Below, one piece after another: positions 21,149-32,712 of a stretch of 64,000 nucleotides of DNA (the stretch's first letter is position 1; each line of letters opens with the position of its first letter). The notes under the pieces were generated by a model. That model was given only the letters and a program-made list of their open reading frames with translations, was not told where the DNA came from and did no database searches. The stretch is from Bombyx mori (Eukaryota > Arthropoda > Insecta > Lepidoptera > Bombycidae), in the NCBI RefSeq assembly GCF_030269925.1, contig NC_085133.1, forward strand, positions 8,824,001 to 8,888,000, written 5' to 3'. The position numbers were made by a program, and so were the translations under genes.

Positions 21149-21749
21149 ATTATATTATCTTAGCCGATGTCAAATGAAAAGAAAAATGTACCTAAATATG
21201 AATTAAGGTTGTTAATAAAGGCTTCTTTATCTTTATCTTTATAGTTACAGATCTAATAGCGCATCGTTAATACCTCACGATTACTCAGTGCATTCGCAAA
21301 AAACCGATATGTAACAATTCGAACAGGAAGGTAAATTCTGTAAGTAGTTTAAAACTAAAGGTTAAACATGATTTATAGAAAAAAAAATGCGTAAATATTA
21401 TTGTCAAAAAAAAAACGATTTTAAACGGAAAGTATAAACATTTCGTGTGTCTTTAAGCTGAAGCTGGACTGATCGAGCTGATTCTATGTTGTATATCTGT
21501 CGCATTGCTGATTACAGAAGAAGGAACACTGGCTGAGCCTCTGCTCGCCCACCTGTCCTGGTGAAACTGGAAAGGTCTCAGGGCCACCAGTAATCCTTCA
21601 ATCATAAAAAAAAGAAGGAACTATGAAATATAACTTCACTGAATTAAGTGAAAAAATTAAGTCATAGACGTCAGCAATACCAGGGGCATAGCCGATTCGC
21701 TGCTTCCTACCGCTGAAAACTCTTCGCAAGCGATCGTCAACTGGGATGT
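21149..21749. other. No gene; scattered repeat scraps
   Basis: Contains a short caggcagacg-free LINE scrap (gacgtcagcaataccaggggc, 21,667-21,687) and a Bm1-like scrap near 21,545-21,600. Nothing coding. Confidence 0.45.
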
Positions 21750-21830
21750 ATTGATGGTAGGGCGTTTTGTCCGCACCACCACCACGCTATCTTCTGTTTC
21801 GACCCAGTTCCGGTTTTAAGAGTGGGATCT
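21750..21830 (+). repeat. Bm1-like relic
   Basis: Diverged remnant with ggtagggcgttttg and ccaccaccacgct blocks, directly before the next LINE tail. Confidence 0.4.
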
Positions 21831-21835
21831 TCGTT

Positions 21836-22361
21836 TTTTTTTTTTTTTATTGCCATTGTAGGCAGACGAGCATACGGCCCACCTGATGGTGAGTGGTTAC
21901 CGTCGCCCATGGACTACAGCAATGCCAGGGGCAGAGCCAAGCCGCTGCCTACCGCTTAATACTCTCCACTAGCCTCGTTTGAAGAAGGACATGTCATAGC
22001 GCTCGGGAAACACCGTGGAGGGGAGCTCATTCCATAGCCGGATGGTACGTGGCAAAAAAGATCTCTGGAAACGCACTGTGGATGACCGCAGTGGCTCCAG
22101 GTAGTACGGATGAACTCTACTCCGATGGCGGGCGGTGCGATGGTAAAAACGAGATGCCGGTATCATCTCGAACAATTCCTCAGAGCACTCCCCATGGAAC
22201 ATACGGTATAAAATACAGAGAGAACCGAAGTCCCTCCGCAGACCCAGAGGTTCCAAACGATCGTGTCTCAATGTATGCAGCGGCATTCTCTTTCTTAGCT
22301 CCTGTAACCAGCCAAGACCGGGTGAGGTCACCAGGTCACCCGCAGGTGGGGGTTCATTCAA
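21836..22361 (-). pseudogene. Non-LTR LINE, RT C-terminal end and 3' UTR
   Basis: The minus strand encodes 130 residues (21,969-22,361), the final part of a CR1/jockey-group reverse transcriptase. It includes LGLRRDFGSLCILYRMFHGE, the RHRSRVHPY block, FLPRTIRLWNELPSTVFP and a terminal FKRG. The frame is intact but N-terminally truncated. The 3' UTR with the gtggttaccgtcgcccatgg block ends in a T run at 21,836. The ORF and UTR closely match the plus-strand copy at 50,088-50,517, so both probably derive from one recently active family. Confidence 0.85.
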
Positions 22362-22567
22362 AATTCAACCATCCCCAAAATAAAATAACGTTACAAACGT
22401 ACCACCATTTAAATAAAGATAGTTTCCACGAACGCCACCGAACAACCGACCTTGAAATGGACATTACTTAATGAATTAATTACTAATGATAATCATTACG
22501 TTCGCTAATAGTTAATTATTGGACAGTATCATTTTTGTTTGTTTGTTTTGTGAATTAGATTTTTGGG

Positions 22568-22730
22568 GAATTCGATTTTGCGCGAGACACTGCTCTTGCT
22601 AAAGCAGACGTTAGTAAACTCTCTCAGGTTGAGCCCCGTGAGCTCGCCTACAAAGTCAGTAGTGGAACCAGAAGTAACTTTCGAGAGCACTGGCAGATAC
22701 GTAGGAAAACATACGGATTTATTTTCCGCC
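22568..22730 (+). mobile_element. Jockey-like LINE 3' UTR, diverged
   Basis: Contains the actgctcttgctaaagcag and ctctcaggttgagccccgtg blocks and ends near atacgtaggaaaac. The usual actgagtttctc portion is replaced. Confidence 0.65.
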
Positions 22731-24352
22731 AAAAAAAAATCGTATATCAGCTTTTTATTTCATACTTTTTTCTTCATTAATTTTAATAATTTTTAATCAT
22801 TTTATTTTTTATTATTTCATTTTATTCATACATATATAATATTGCAAAAAATTGGGTCTCCAATCATCAGTCAACATCGCAAGATGGAGACTCCCGCGGA
22901 AATGCCCTCCATATTTCGCGGTAACCGGTAGATTAGTTGCACGATCGGAAATACCTCATGAGGTACGTTTCAAAGGCTTGGAATCCTAAAAATCATCGCA
23001 TAAATATCCGTAAGACAATCTCTTGTATGATTATTCAATTATTCAACTTGAACTTGAACATAATGATGATAATTATTGCATTGTCGTTCGATAGATTATC
23101 GAACCTAATTCCTCTAATGACATGATTTAATGAGACTAAGTTTTGAGCGGGAAGATAATTTCAACCATACTTTTTTCATAAAAATCTAAGCAAACGATCG
23201 CTTGGTCATAATGCCAACGTTTAATAATCATGTAGTTCGTCACTATACTTAAAAACATTTGAATTGTACACATGTGCAATTAATATTATGATACATCTGA
23301 CGCAAACGTTGAAGGTATGACGCAACGGGAACAATACTGACTCATCCAACGACATCAAAATACGTTGGTAACAGTTAAATTGAAACAATTATGTGCGCGC
23401 ACCTAATTTATTAGAATTATTCATATTATCAATTAGTATTTGTGTCAATGTTTGTGGTTTTGCGTTGTTCTGTTTACGTCAAGATTAGGTAAGACGTGTT
23501 TATTATGCACTTAATATGAGTGGCTTACGTTATGTTATTATAAGTAGTAGTACAAGGGACTTGCCTATTTGGGCCTGCCTATTAAGAATACGAAGACTTC
23601 GGGTTCAAGTGATCAAGTAACGTCTATGGGGCCTACCTTTTTTAAATGACTGACTTTAAAAGACATGTCTAAGATTTTGACTTTTTAACTTGTCAAATTA
23701 TGACAATTTACTTCGAAATTACGTATTAATATTTTTAGAAATATGGTACACATTATCAGTGTTAGATAGCCCATTTATTGAGGAAGACTATAGGATATAT
23801 AACATCACGCTAAGACCAATACAAACGGAGCACCAATAAGGAATGTTTCAAAATCGGTTTTTTTTTCTTTTCAACGTAAATGAAGTCGCGGGTAAAATTT
23901 AGCGTTATGCCAAAGTAACTATTCCACGCGGACGAAGTCGCGGACAAAAGTTAGTCTTAAATAGAATATCCAATTAAAATATTTACTGCTTTGTTTGTTA
24001 TGTACGTACATATATAGATGCTGTGTGGTGTGATTTGTGTTTTTACTTCTTCATTTTTTAGTTTGTTTTTCAATTTATAACCATAGACTACAGATTACAA
24101 CACGTATTTCAATGACTGTCCTATTCTGTGCAGATGAATTCATCCACCAACTAATACAAAGCGGGCTCTGAATTCTCTCGCGCAGATCAATAAAAATAAA
24201 CGTCTCAAAAAGCAAAAAGCTTAATTCGAAGATGTTATTCCAATGCTTGTCAGATCAGACGAGCGTCTCGTAATCCTTGTATGTAATAATTGATGAAGAG
24301 CCGCGGAAGCTAGGAGAGAAACAGAGAAGGATAGAAAGCTCTTTATTGCATA
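22731..24352. other. No gene seen in 1.6 kb
   Basis: AT-rich. At 23,880-23,965 two tandem scraps of a common lepidopteran repeat (gaagtcgcggg(t/a)(a/c)aaa) lie about 55 bp apart. No long open frame, RNA gene or promoter was recognised. Confidence 0.45.
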
Positions 24353-24620
24353 CTAGCTGACCCGGCAGACTTCGTAGTGCCTCAATCGATAAATAAAAGA
24401 CCTAAACTTCTGTATAAAATAAACTTAAAACAAACAACGTCAACGGAAAAACAAAATTGTTATTTTTATTTAAATTGGAGCATTTTCATATTTATCTACC
24501 TTTTAAACCTTCTCTGGACTTCCACAAATAATTCAAGACCAAAATTAGCCAAATCGGTCCAGCCGTTCTCGAGTTTTAGCGAGACTAACGAACAGCAATT
24601 CATTTTTATATATATAGAGA
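24353..24620 (-). mobile_element. Non-autonomous Helitron-like element
   Basis: On the minus strand it begins TCTCTATATATATAAAAATG and ends GACCCGGCAGA(reverse)...CTAG. It is the same family as at 41,477-41,762 and 46,670-46,942. The 5' TC and 3' CTAG termini and insertion next to T fit Helitrons. No protein is encoded. Confidence 0.6.
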
Positions 24621-24653
24621 GATAAAGAAACGTATACAAGAATGTACTCTTTT

Positions 24654-24975
24654 AAAGTCGTCGTGGCCTAAACGATAAGACGCTCGGTGTACGCGGATCT
24701 AGCGATGCGACTGTGCCAGTATTCGAATCCTGCAAGCAGGTATAATTTTTTATATTTTTAATAATCGAATTTGTTTAAAGATATGATATCCACAAACGAT
24801 TTTCCTTTAAACAAATAACGTCACGTAAGAAAATCAGACACGCAAAATTTCTAAATATGCCGTCTAATTAAGACATCGACCTCATGTCTCAAGTTTAGAG
24901 GTTTGCGTTCACGTTGCCCACGACTTGTGGTGACCTGTGCAGTGGGCTCGCCCACTCATTTATACAATTCTACCG
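24654..24975 (+). mobile_element. Diverged tRNA-headed SINE related to Bm1
   Basis: The head has an A box (tggcctaaacgataag) and a B box (attcgaatcctgcaagcagg). The body differs from Bm1 across about 150 bp and then gives weak Bm1-like blocks (tcgacctcatgtctcaag, cagtgggctcgcccac). It may be an old Bm1 or a related subfamily. Confidence 0.6.
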
Positions 24976-25160
24976 TACGTGTGCCACTGAACTCCTCTTA
25001 AACGGTTGGACCGATAATTTTTTTTTTATATGCCTTTGGGTGGTGCCCTGGATGGTTTAAATTCAGAAATTTATTTACGTTAAGTGGCTAGATCGACTTG
25101 AATGAATTTTTGTGTATCCATTCACAGGATAACGTCTGTCGGGTCCGCTGGTTTAATATA
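24976..25160 (+). mobile_element. Helitron-like fragment
   Basis: Shares the (t)ggaccgat block and the gtctgtcgggtccgct end with 11,585-11,782. No coding sequence. Confidence 0.4.
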
Positions 25161-27750
25161 ATACTTGTAATTTCACATTGAAAGCCACCGCAGTACAACG
25201 TGCTCGTAATGCTAACATCCGCCTTCAATGAAGAACATCGCTCGTCGTGGCTGCGTGGTTGGAAGCGACGTGGTTGAATGCGAGCAGTGATGATGAGACG
25301 CAACCCTGTCCATCGCCAGCCACGACTACTTCGCCAAGATTATTCGACAAGGAAGAATACCACATCACCTTTTAATGTAAGGCACGGTTTCCTCTTCTGA
25401 CTAGTCATTGTAAATACCCATTACACAAAATTATATAACGCTTATGAAACGACAGAACAGTCATGTGTTTTATGTGTGTAAAAAAACCACAAAATTTCCT
25501 TATATCACCCGTATAATGATGATAACATTCCAAGATGCAATTTAATGCGAACACGATGTAATATTGCGACATGATTTTTTAAATTTAATTATAAACACTT
25601 TACGGTTTTCGGATGAAAGATTTTTGGTGATTTGGATGGACAGATCGTTGTGGCGAGGCTTGTGGGACGCTTGTGTCGAGTAGTGGTCGTATATGGGCTG
25701 AAAGGTAGAAGAAGATAGACTTTCACCCACAACTAATTAATCACTTGATTGTTTTTTTTTCCAATGTATGGCGTGTGTGTGTATACTTATTAACACAGCG
25801 AAAATTACGGTAATTAACAGCGTTACATCGATAAATATAAATTTGCCAAGCTAATAAAAGCGTGTTAAAAAATTTACAGTTCATGTCAAAAAAAAATACC
25901 AATCTAACATGGCTTCGCTTTTACGGAAAACGCGGGAAAACCACAACATCGTAAACGCGTTTAAAAAAAAAAAACAACGCGATCGGCCTAATTCTTTTTT
26001 TAAATAACAAATCCATTTATCGGATCGGCGAGAAGCGAAAAAAAAAACCTTTTCTAAATTGCGAAATTGATAGTCTCGGGTAATCCCGTACGGCCTTGCC
26101 GCCAACTGGTTTTACCGTCAGCGGTCTTCGGCGACGTCACAACTTAGGACACGCGCTAAACTGGTTCTTCCGATGATTAGAATCGAAACACGTTGTGCGC
26201 GCCATTTTAGTTTTAATAGTCTATGTGTGTTTACATTAACAGTTTCGAATTAATTTAAACAAACAAAAGAAATTTTTGCTTATACTTTATGTGTTTAATT
26301 CGTAATTTTTGGTATATGATTCTCATATATATACTTCAGTTTTGGGAGTTAATAATAATTAATTTATAACATAGTGATTAGTGAGTGATCCGAGAATTGG
26401 CTCAAGTTTATACAGCCTATACTTAGATTTTCTAATAAATAATCACTTAGATTTCCAACTTTCCCGAAATTCGTGGGAATATTTAGTCATTGATTCGATT
26501 AACATAAGGTTGTTTTCAATCAGAAATTATAATAACACGATTATAACGTTATTTGGCACCTATTTTCACACGGCCCATAGACACGAAAAATGTAGCATAT
26601 GGTTTAATTCACACTTTGTGGTAGAACGGCTGCACCAATACAAAGCGTAACGTAACGTAGAATTGTTACGCGGCAGATGTGGCACTACGTACGTGTAGGG
26701 TCGGAGGTAAGGTCTAAATTGGGTAAATACACGAAGTTACCTACGGACGGATAGTAATGCACTGTTAGTAGCAAGATACGGACGAGCCAAAAAGACTTAT
26801 TTTAAAAGCAATAAAAAAAGCAAGATCTTCTGCATGGAAAATTATGTAATTAAACCTATTTTAACCTCGTGCGTTTACATTATTATTTATCATTAAATTA
26901 TTTCTGACATTTCGAATACCTCCCAATTTTCGTGGTCGCGAACGACTACATATAAATAATAAATGCGAGACTAAGCCGCATGTGTAGTTTTGATTACGTC
27001 GTCGACTCGTTAAAATCAAAGAAAATACTAGAAAAATCATTATTTATAAAGCGAAAAGTTCATTGACCTAATGTATTTATAATCAAGTGTAAGTCAGCGG
27101 TCCAGGGTAGTCTAGATTCTAAGAACTAGATACAGACCGGCGAGGTCATGACCTAGGCCTCGCGGATGCCGCTTCACTAGACCATAACCGGAAATCGGAA
27201 ATTCCGTATTATACGCATGTTTACATTTCAAACTTAGAATGTTGTTTATTTCATACGCGTATTATTTCATACGTATTTTCTTTCATAGGCGTACGTACTA
27301 TCTGTCGAAAATTACATACTAATATTCGAATCCAAAAATCGATTTCTGACTCTTTTTTACAATCCAAAGTTTCAAATTAAGAACAATTTTTAAACTTGCA
27401 TACGTGTTTTTAATAAGCGCATCCATTGATGCATATGAAATAATTAAAATACACAAAAAGAATAATAGAATACAGAAAAAAAAAGTACTTGTTTTTGTTA
27501 ATTGTTGTGTTAAAAGAATGTGCTCGAAATGCGGAAGGCGTCTTATCTTAAAGATTAAAAGCTTAACTTTATCTACAACATGTAGTATTCCGAATTACCG
27601 TCATCACGAGCCGCGACTCGCCGCCACCTCTATTAAATTATTGATCCTATGGTAATGCCTTCATTGCCAGCAATGCTTTCCGAGTCAACGGGTTATAGCT
27701 TCTAGATCACAAGCAATCAAAGTATTGTGACCTAAAAATAGAAAATTTGA
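25161..27750. other. No gene seen in 2.6 kb
   Basis: Contains only short frames. A TATATATA at about 26,325 lies in generally AT-rich DNA and has no associated coding exon. No SINE or LINE tail was recognised, so this may be unique intergenic or intronic DNA. Confidence 0.45.
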
Positions 27751-27751
27751 A

Positions 27752-28195
27752 GTCATCGTGGCCTAAAGGATAAGACGTCCGGTGCATTCGTATCGAGCGA
27801 TGCACCGGTGTTCGAATCCCGCGGGCGGGTACCAATTTTTCTAATGAAATACGTACTTAACAAATGTTCACGACTGACTTCCACGGTGAAGGAATAACAT
27901 CGTGTAATAAAAAGTCAAACCCGCAAAATTATAATTTGCGTAATCACTGGTGGTAGGACCTCTTGTGAGTCCGCACGGGTGGGTACCACCGCCCTGCCTA
28001 TTTCTGCCGTGAAGCAGTAATGCGTTTCGGTTTGAAGGGTGGGGTAGCCGTTGTAACTATACTGAGACCTTAGAACTTATATTCAAGATGGGTGGCGCAT
28101 TTACGTTGTAGATATCTATGAGCTCCAGTAACCACTTAACACCAGGTGAGTTGTGAGCTCGTCCACCCATCTAAGAAATAAAAAATAAAAATAAA
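27752..28195 (+). mobile_element. Bm1 SINE, full length, near consensus
   Basis: The best copy in the window. It has a perfect A box (tggcctaaagg, 27,759-27,769), a B box (gttcgaatccc, 27,810-27,820) and a clean linker and body. The tail AATAAAAAATAAAAATAAAA ends at about 28,195. A possible short target duplication (aaaatt-gaa) brackets it. It can serve as the reference for the other copies. Confidence 0.95.
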
Positions 28196-28204
28196 ATTGA
28201 ATTA

Positions 28205-28575
28205 AAAATAGGGTTAGAAAAAATTATTTTATTGTAAAAAAAGCGTGGGGTGCTTTTCAGGATATTATCAAAATAACCCTTCTACTCATATCTGTTCATA
28301 AAATATTTATAACTACTGATACCATGCATTTTTAGTTGGATTTTCTATAAAAGCGTATTTTGTTAGTTTTTTTTAAACTATTATTTATTTTTCATTTTTT
28401 AGTTGAGTTTAAATTTTTTCTATATTTTTTATTATTATTTTTTTATTATAGAATTTTCATCGGTCCTTAATAAGTACACTGAATTTCTAGTTAATCCGAC
28501 GTATTGAAGGGGGTCAAAATCATGTTCAAAGATTCCGTTACAAACATACATACGTCTGAAACTAATAAAAGCGTT
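28205..28575. repeat. Dispersed repeat, collinear partner of 1303-1620
   Basis: Contains the aaaaattattttattgtaaa, gcgtattttgttag, tcggtccttaataagta and gaatctttgaacatg (reverse) blocks. It has about 75 bp (28,260-28,335) absent from the 1.3 kb copy and none of that copy's inversion. Non-coding. Confidence 0.7.
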
Positions 28576-28794
28576 TTAAAATAGACCGAGAGATCTTCCA
28601 CCGAGCGGGTAATATTAGTAAAACAGGCCCAAATGGTATCGTTCGGAACTTGTTAGTATCTGTTATCTTAAAAATGTCTTTAATGCGATTCGAACTTTTG
28701 TGTATCTTCTTTTCTATGATAACTACATCAGGATATTGCGTCACCAACAAAGATATAATGGTCTTTTAGGCTTTTTCTGTCGCGTAACAGTTCC

Positions 28795-28912
28795 GGATTG
28801 AATTCACTTCGACCTCATGTTTAAAAATGGACCTCGAGTTGTAATGTCTGATGGGATCCCGTACCGCTTAACACCAGACGGCCCGTGAACTCGTTCATCG
28901 ATCTACACAATA
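28795..28912 (+). repeat. Bm1-like relic
   Basis: Diverged plus-strand 3' part with ttcgacctcatgt, gatgggatcccgtaccgctt and aacaccagacggcccgtgaa, then an AATAA end. Confidence 0.5.
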
Positions 28913-28954
28913 AGCATAACTCGGTCGTGATCCGCTGTGACATCAGCTATTACT

Positions 28955-29188
28955 GGTGGTAGGACGTCTTGCGAGTCCACACGGGTGGGTAACAACCACC
29001 CCGCCTATTTCTGGCGTGAAGCAATGCATTTCGGATTGAAAGGTGGGACAGCCGTTGTAACTATACTGAAACCTTAGAACGCGTGGTGGGTGGCGGCATT
29101 TTCGTTGTAGATGTTTATGGGCTCCGGTAATCCCTTAACACCAAGTGGGCTGTGAGCTCGTCTATCCATCTATGCAATAAATAAATAA
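28955..29188 (+). mobile_element. Bm1 SINE, 5'-truncated, diverged
   Basis: Body from tactggtggtaggacgtc to the AATAAATAAATAAAA tail, with a deletion around the gcagtaatgcg block. Confidence 0.88.
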
Positions 29189-29269
29189 AAGCATCTTAAG
29201 CAAAATAATCTTAAGATCTGTCGTTGAGTTTTATCTAGCTGCTCTTAAATTTCGAAAAATCCAAAAGTG

Positions 29270-29516
29270 TTTTTTTTTTTTTTTGCTTGTATGAGTGGAC
29301 GAGCTCACAGCCCACCTGATGTTAAATGGTTACTGGAGCCCATAGACATCTACAACGTAAATGCGCCACCCACCTTGAGATATAAGTTCTAAGGTCTCAT
29401 GTTTTAGTTACAACGGCTACCCCACCCTTCAAACCGAAACGCATTATTGCTTTACGGCAGAAATAGGCAAGGCGGTGGAACCCACCCGCGCGGACTCACA
29501 AGAGGTCCTACCACCA
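29270..29516 (-). mobile_element. Bm1 SINE, 5'-truncated
   Basis: Minus-strand copy with a 16-base T run at the left. It ends at CCTACCACCAG. Confidence 0.9.
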
Positions 29517-30209
29517 GGTCTTAGCATTAGTCTCTGGATACTGTTGACGGTCTCAATGATAGAGTTACTAGTGCGATTTAAAAAAAAAACCTGTAAACAA
29601 GGTCAACGCTCCGACACAATGCATTCGATTAGCATATTATCAGATCACAGTCAATGTCTAGACGATACATTTGTAGTTTTTAAATGCAATCACTTCTCGG
29701 AAATTGGGAAAAAAGGAATGGACTTATCAAGCGACTGCCATAATATACCCCATATTTATACCCCAAAATATAATATTACTACTTGTTTATTTTATTTTGT
29801 CCCTTAATGCGCTAAACTTAAGGGTCAATGCGATAGTTCTCCATCCGAAGACTTGTTCGGGGTTAAATATTTACATTGCATGAATGACATTATTTGTCGC
29901 CTACGTCTCTTTAGAATTGAATGAATTCAACAACTACACAATTGAAACTTAGACTTGCCGGACCTCACTGCAGTGCAGAGGGGCCTCCGGTAGCCCGTTA
30001 ACGCTGGATAAGCGGTAAGTTGATTCATGTTTCTTTACAATAAACAAAAAAGTGTACAGTACCTACCCAACTGTACTGTAACCATAAAAGTATAAACAAA
30101 TGAACGTTTCTTCCGTCTCTCCGGCAGCTTTGAACATTTTTTGGGACAAACGTCAACCTGTCTTGAGGCAACAACAAAATTGCGAGCACATAATCTCGAT
30201 CAATTCTAG
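29517..30209. other. No gene seen
   Basis: The plus frame 29,475-29,807 starts inside the Bm1 and lacks recognisable features. The rest is AT-rich. Confidence 0.45.
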
Positions 30210-30463
30210 CTGTTTTTTATAGCTTAGATGAGTGGACGAGCTCATCGCCCACCTGGTTTTAAATGGTTACCAGAGCCCATAGACATCTACAACGTAAATG
30301 CCGCCACCCACCTTGAGACACGAGTTCTAAAGTCTCAGTTTTAACAGTACAACGGCTTCTCCACCATTCAAACTGAAACACAATCCTGGTTCATGGTACA
30401 AATAGGCAGTGGGGTGGTACCTAACCGTGCCGACTCACAAGACGTCCTACCACCAGTAAAGCT
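30210..30463 (-). mobile_element. Bm1 SINE, 5'-truncated, diverged
   Basis: Minus-strand copy with many substitutions but a full-length body outline, ending at gtcctaccaccagtaa. Confidence 0.85.
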
Positions 30464-30614
30464 GCTGACGACTAATAACCTAAATTCCCCTTTAACTTAT
30501 CTGTTGCGAAAATGTCTCCTCATTTACAATTATTATCACCTCCGTAAATTGTTCCTGACCTTTATCCTCGTACTTGAGACAGTGAGGTCTATTCTAAGCT
30601 CTTATGTCCTAACG

Positions 30615-30740
30615 TCGTAATGTGGGCAGACAGCCAACGAAGTGGACCGACGACCTGGTCAAACTGGCTGGTAGGAACTGGATGCGGAAGGCAAGAGACC
30701 GAAGAGAATGAGGTGCATAGACCTACACTCAGCATTGCGT
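30615..30740 (+). pseudogene. RTE reverse transcriptase C-terminal scrap
   Basis: In one frame this reads TDDLVKLAGRNWMRKARDRR followed by E and a stop. This is the terminal region of RTE-type proteins, where an EW dipeptide and about 15 more residues are expected. Truncated on both sides. Confidence 0.65.
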
Positions 30741-30924
30741 GCATACGGGTTGAAGAAGAGAAGCTCTCATGGGTTGATAGTACCTGCTACTCCTGCTACT
30801 GCTGCTAAACATTTTAAATATTTCAAATCGTATTACTTATTTTGATTGCAACAAAACTGGAAATCGATTCTTAATGTTAACACCTATACGAAGTGCCCTA
30901 GGACAAAATTCAACAATAGTCAAG

Positions 30925-31300
30925 GTTTCATCATCATCAGCCCACAGTCGTCCACTGCTGGATATGGACGGCTACCAATCCACACAACTGAGCCCGGTCT
31001 TCGACTCTCCTCATCCACTTCTTGCCGGCAACCGTTCGGAGCTCATCACACCACCTAGGCAGAGGGCGTCTCACGTTACGTTTTCTCCACTACAAGTCTC
31101 CACTCGAGAACCCGTCTGCTCCAGCGATCGTCAATTCTCCGGCATATATGGCCAGCCCACAGCCACTTCAGCTTGCTGACTCTTTGACTATGTCGATGAC
31201 TCTAGTTCTCTGTCGAATAACCTCATTCCTGATTTCATTCTTCAGAGAAACTCCAAGCATGGCTCTTTCCATGACCACCTTGAGCTGATGGACCAATCGA
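30925..31300 (-). pseudogene. RTE LINE C-terminus and tail
   Basis: The minus strand encodes pieces of the RTE-type C-terminus. It starts with MERAMLGVSLKNEIRNEVIR, passes an RTRVIDIV block, then frame-shifted sequence around a GWPYMPENRR-like region. It ends in the canonical tail with (ATC)n at the left edge (tcatcatcatcag, 30,929-30,941). It is a different RTE subfamily from 15,743. Confidence 0.75.
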
Positions 31301-31684
31301 ACTGTGAGGGTCCAGGTTTACCTATTTTTTTATTATCTCAAAAAAAATGAAAATGATATTATACCCTCAACTCAGCAAATAAAACATGATTCAAATCTGA
31401 TCAGGAGTTTTTAATTTTGTGTTAAATACACAATGTACTATTTGAACGATGACGTCACCGTTCACGTGCGCCAAACAAACTGCATACCCACATTCGTTTT
31501 GAGTGAAAGAGAGAAAGCGTTTCCTCCCTAATTTCGAATTTTCGAATGCTTTTATTTAGTTTACTTGATGGCGCACGACTAACATAGCTTCTTAACCCTT
31601 GTTAAATGTTACTACTTTTTTTTTTCTTTCAATATTAACGTTTCATATCCCGCTTAAATCAAGTCGAAAGAGGGTCCTTAATAT

Positions 31685-31820
31685 TTTTTTTATTGCCCTT
31701 GTAGGCAGACGAACATACGGCCCACCAGTAGGTCAGTGGTCACCGTCGCTCATGGGCATCAGTAATGCCGGGGGCACAGCCAAGCGGCCTATCGCTGGAA
31801 CCTACCTACCGCTACCATCG
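31685..31820 (-). mobile_element. LINE 3' UTR (CR1/jockey-like)
   Basis: Tail attgcccttgtaggcagacg, then diverged gtcaccgtcgctcatgggc and gccgggggcacagcc blocks. Confidence 0.7.
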
Positions 31821-32458
31821 CACCCATGAAATATCTTGCTTGCTATAAACATTCGACTAAAACAGTTGCGCCAACCCTGTTACATTTTAGCACGCACTCA
31901 ATACCGGATTATAGGGTTCCGTAGTGGAATAACAAAAAGGAAAACTTATAGCCACAACTTCTTTGTCTGTCCGTACATAAATATATGTCGATCATTTAAC
32001 TTGCAAGTAAATCGTGCTAATACCAATGAACAGCTGTATAATCTCATAAATAGAAAAAATAAAACACTCAGGGATGTCAATTCTACACGTGTAACTGAAG
32101 TCTGGAAATTTAGACTGCCATGTCACATAAATAGAGCTGAAAATAAGAATGTAACGATAATTCAAGATATGCTTACGTCAATAAAAGTAAAATACAATTT
32201 TAAAAAAAATATATATATATATATATATCAATCCTGAATGGAATTCCTGAAGGAACTTTTCGGTGTGCACACACACAAACAAACACACTCGGTCTATTTA
32301 TTTTGTTATCATATACGAGCAGACTAGATCACGGCTCATCTGATTCTAAATGAGTACATTAAGATATCCAAATGGGAATGGCGTCCTCCTTCAATCAATT
32401 AAATAGATAACTGAGAGTAATTGACCAGTAGTGGACTGGGCTTGGTTATAACCAGCTT
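31821..32458. other. No supported gene; AT dinucleotide run
   Basis: A 133-codon plus frame (31,836-32,237) has no recognisable domain and ends in an (AT)n microsatellite at about 32,206-32,229. A Bm1-like scrap lies near 32,295-32,370. Confidence 0.45.
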
Positions 32459-32712
32459 ACTGGTGGTAGGACCTCTTGTGAGTCCGCGCGGGTAGGTACC
32501 ACCGCCCTGCCTATTTCTGCCCTGAAGCAGTAATGCGTTTCGGTCTGAAGGGTAGGGCAGCCGTTGTAAATATACTGAGATCTTAGGATTTATATCTCAA
32601 GGTGGGTGGCGCATCTACGTTGTAGATGTCTATGGGCTCCAGTAACCACTTAACACCAGGTGGGCTGTGAGCTCATCCACCCAACTAAGCAATAAAAATA
32701 AATAAATAAATC
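32459..32712 (+). mobile_element. Bm1 SINE, 5'-truncated
   Basis: Body from ACTGGTGGTAGGACC to an (AATA)n tail. Confidence 0.92.

Noticed and set aside
22049..22471. 140-codon plus-strand frame
   Set aside because: It is antisense to the LINE reverse transcriptase C-terminus, which has clear family motifs. The same shadow appears at 50,087-50,311.
31836..32237. 133-codon plus-strand open frame
   Set aside because: No domain, no promoter, AT-rich, and it ends in an AT microsatellite. It starts inside sequence next to a LINE tail.
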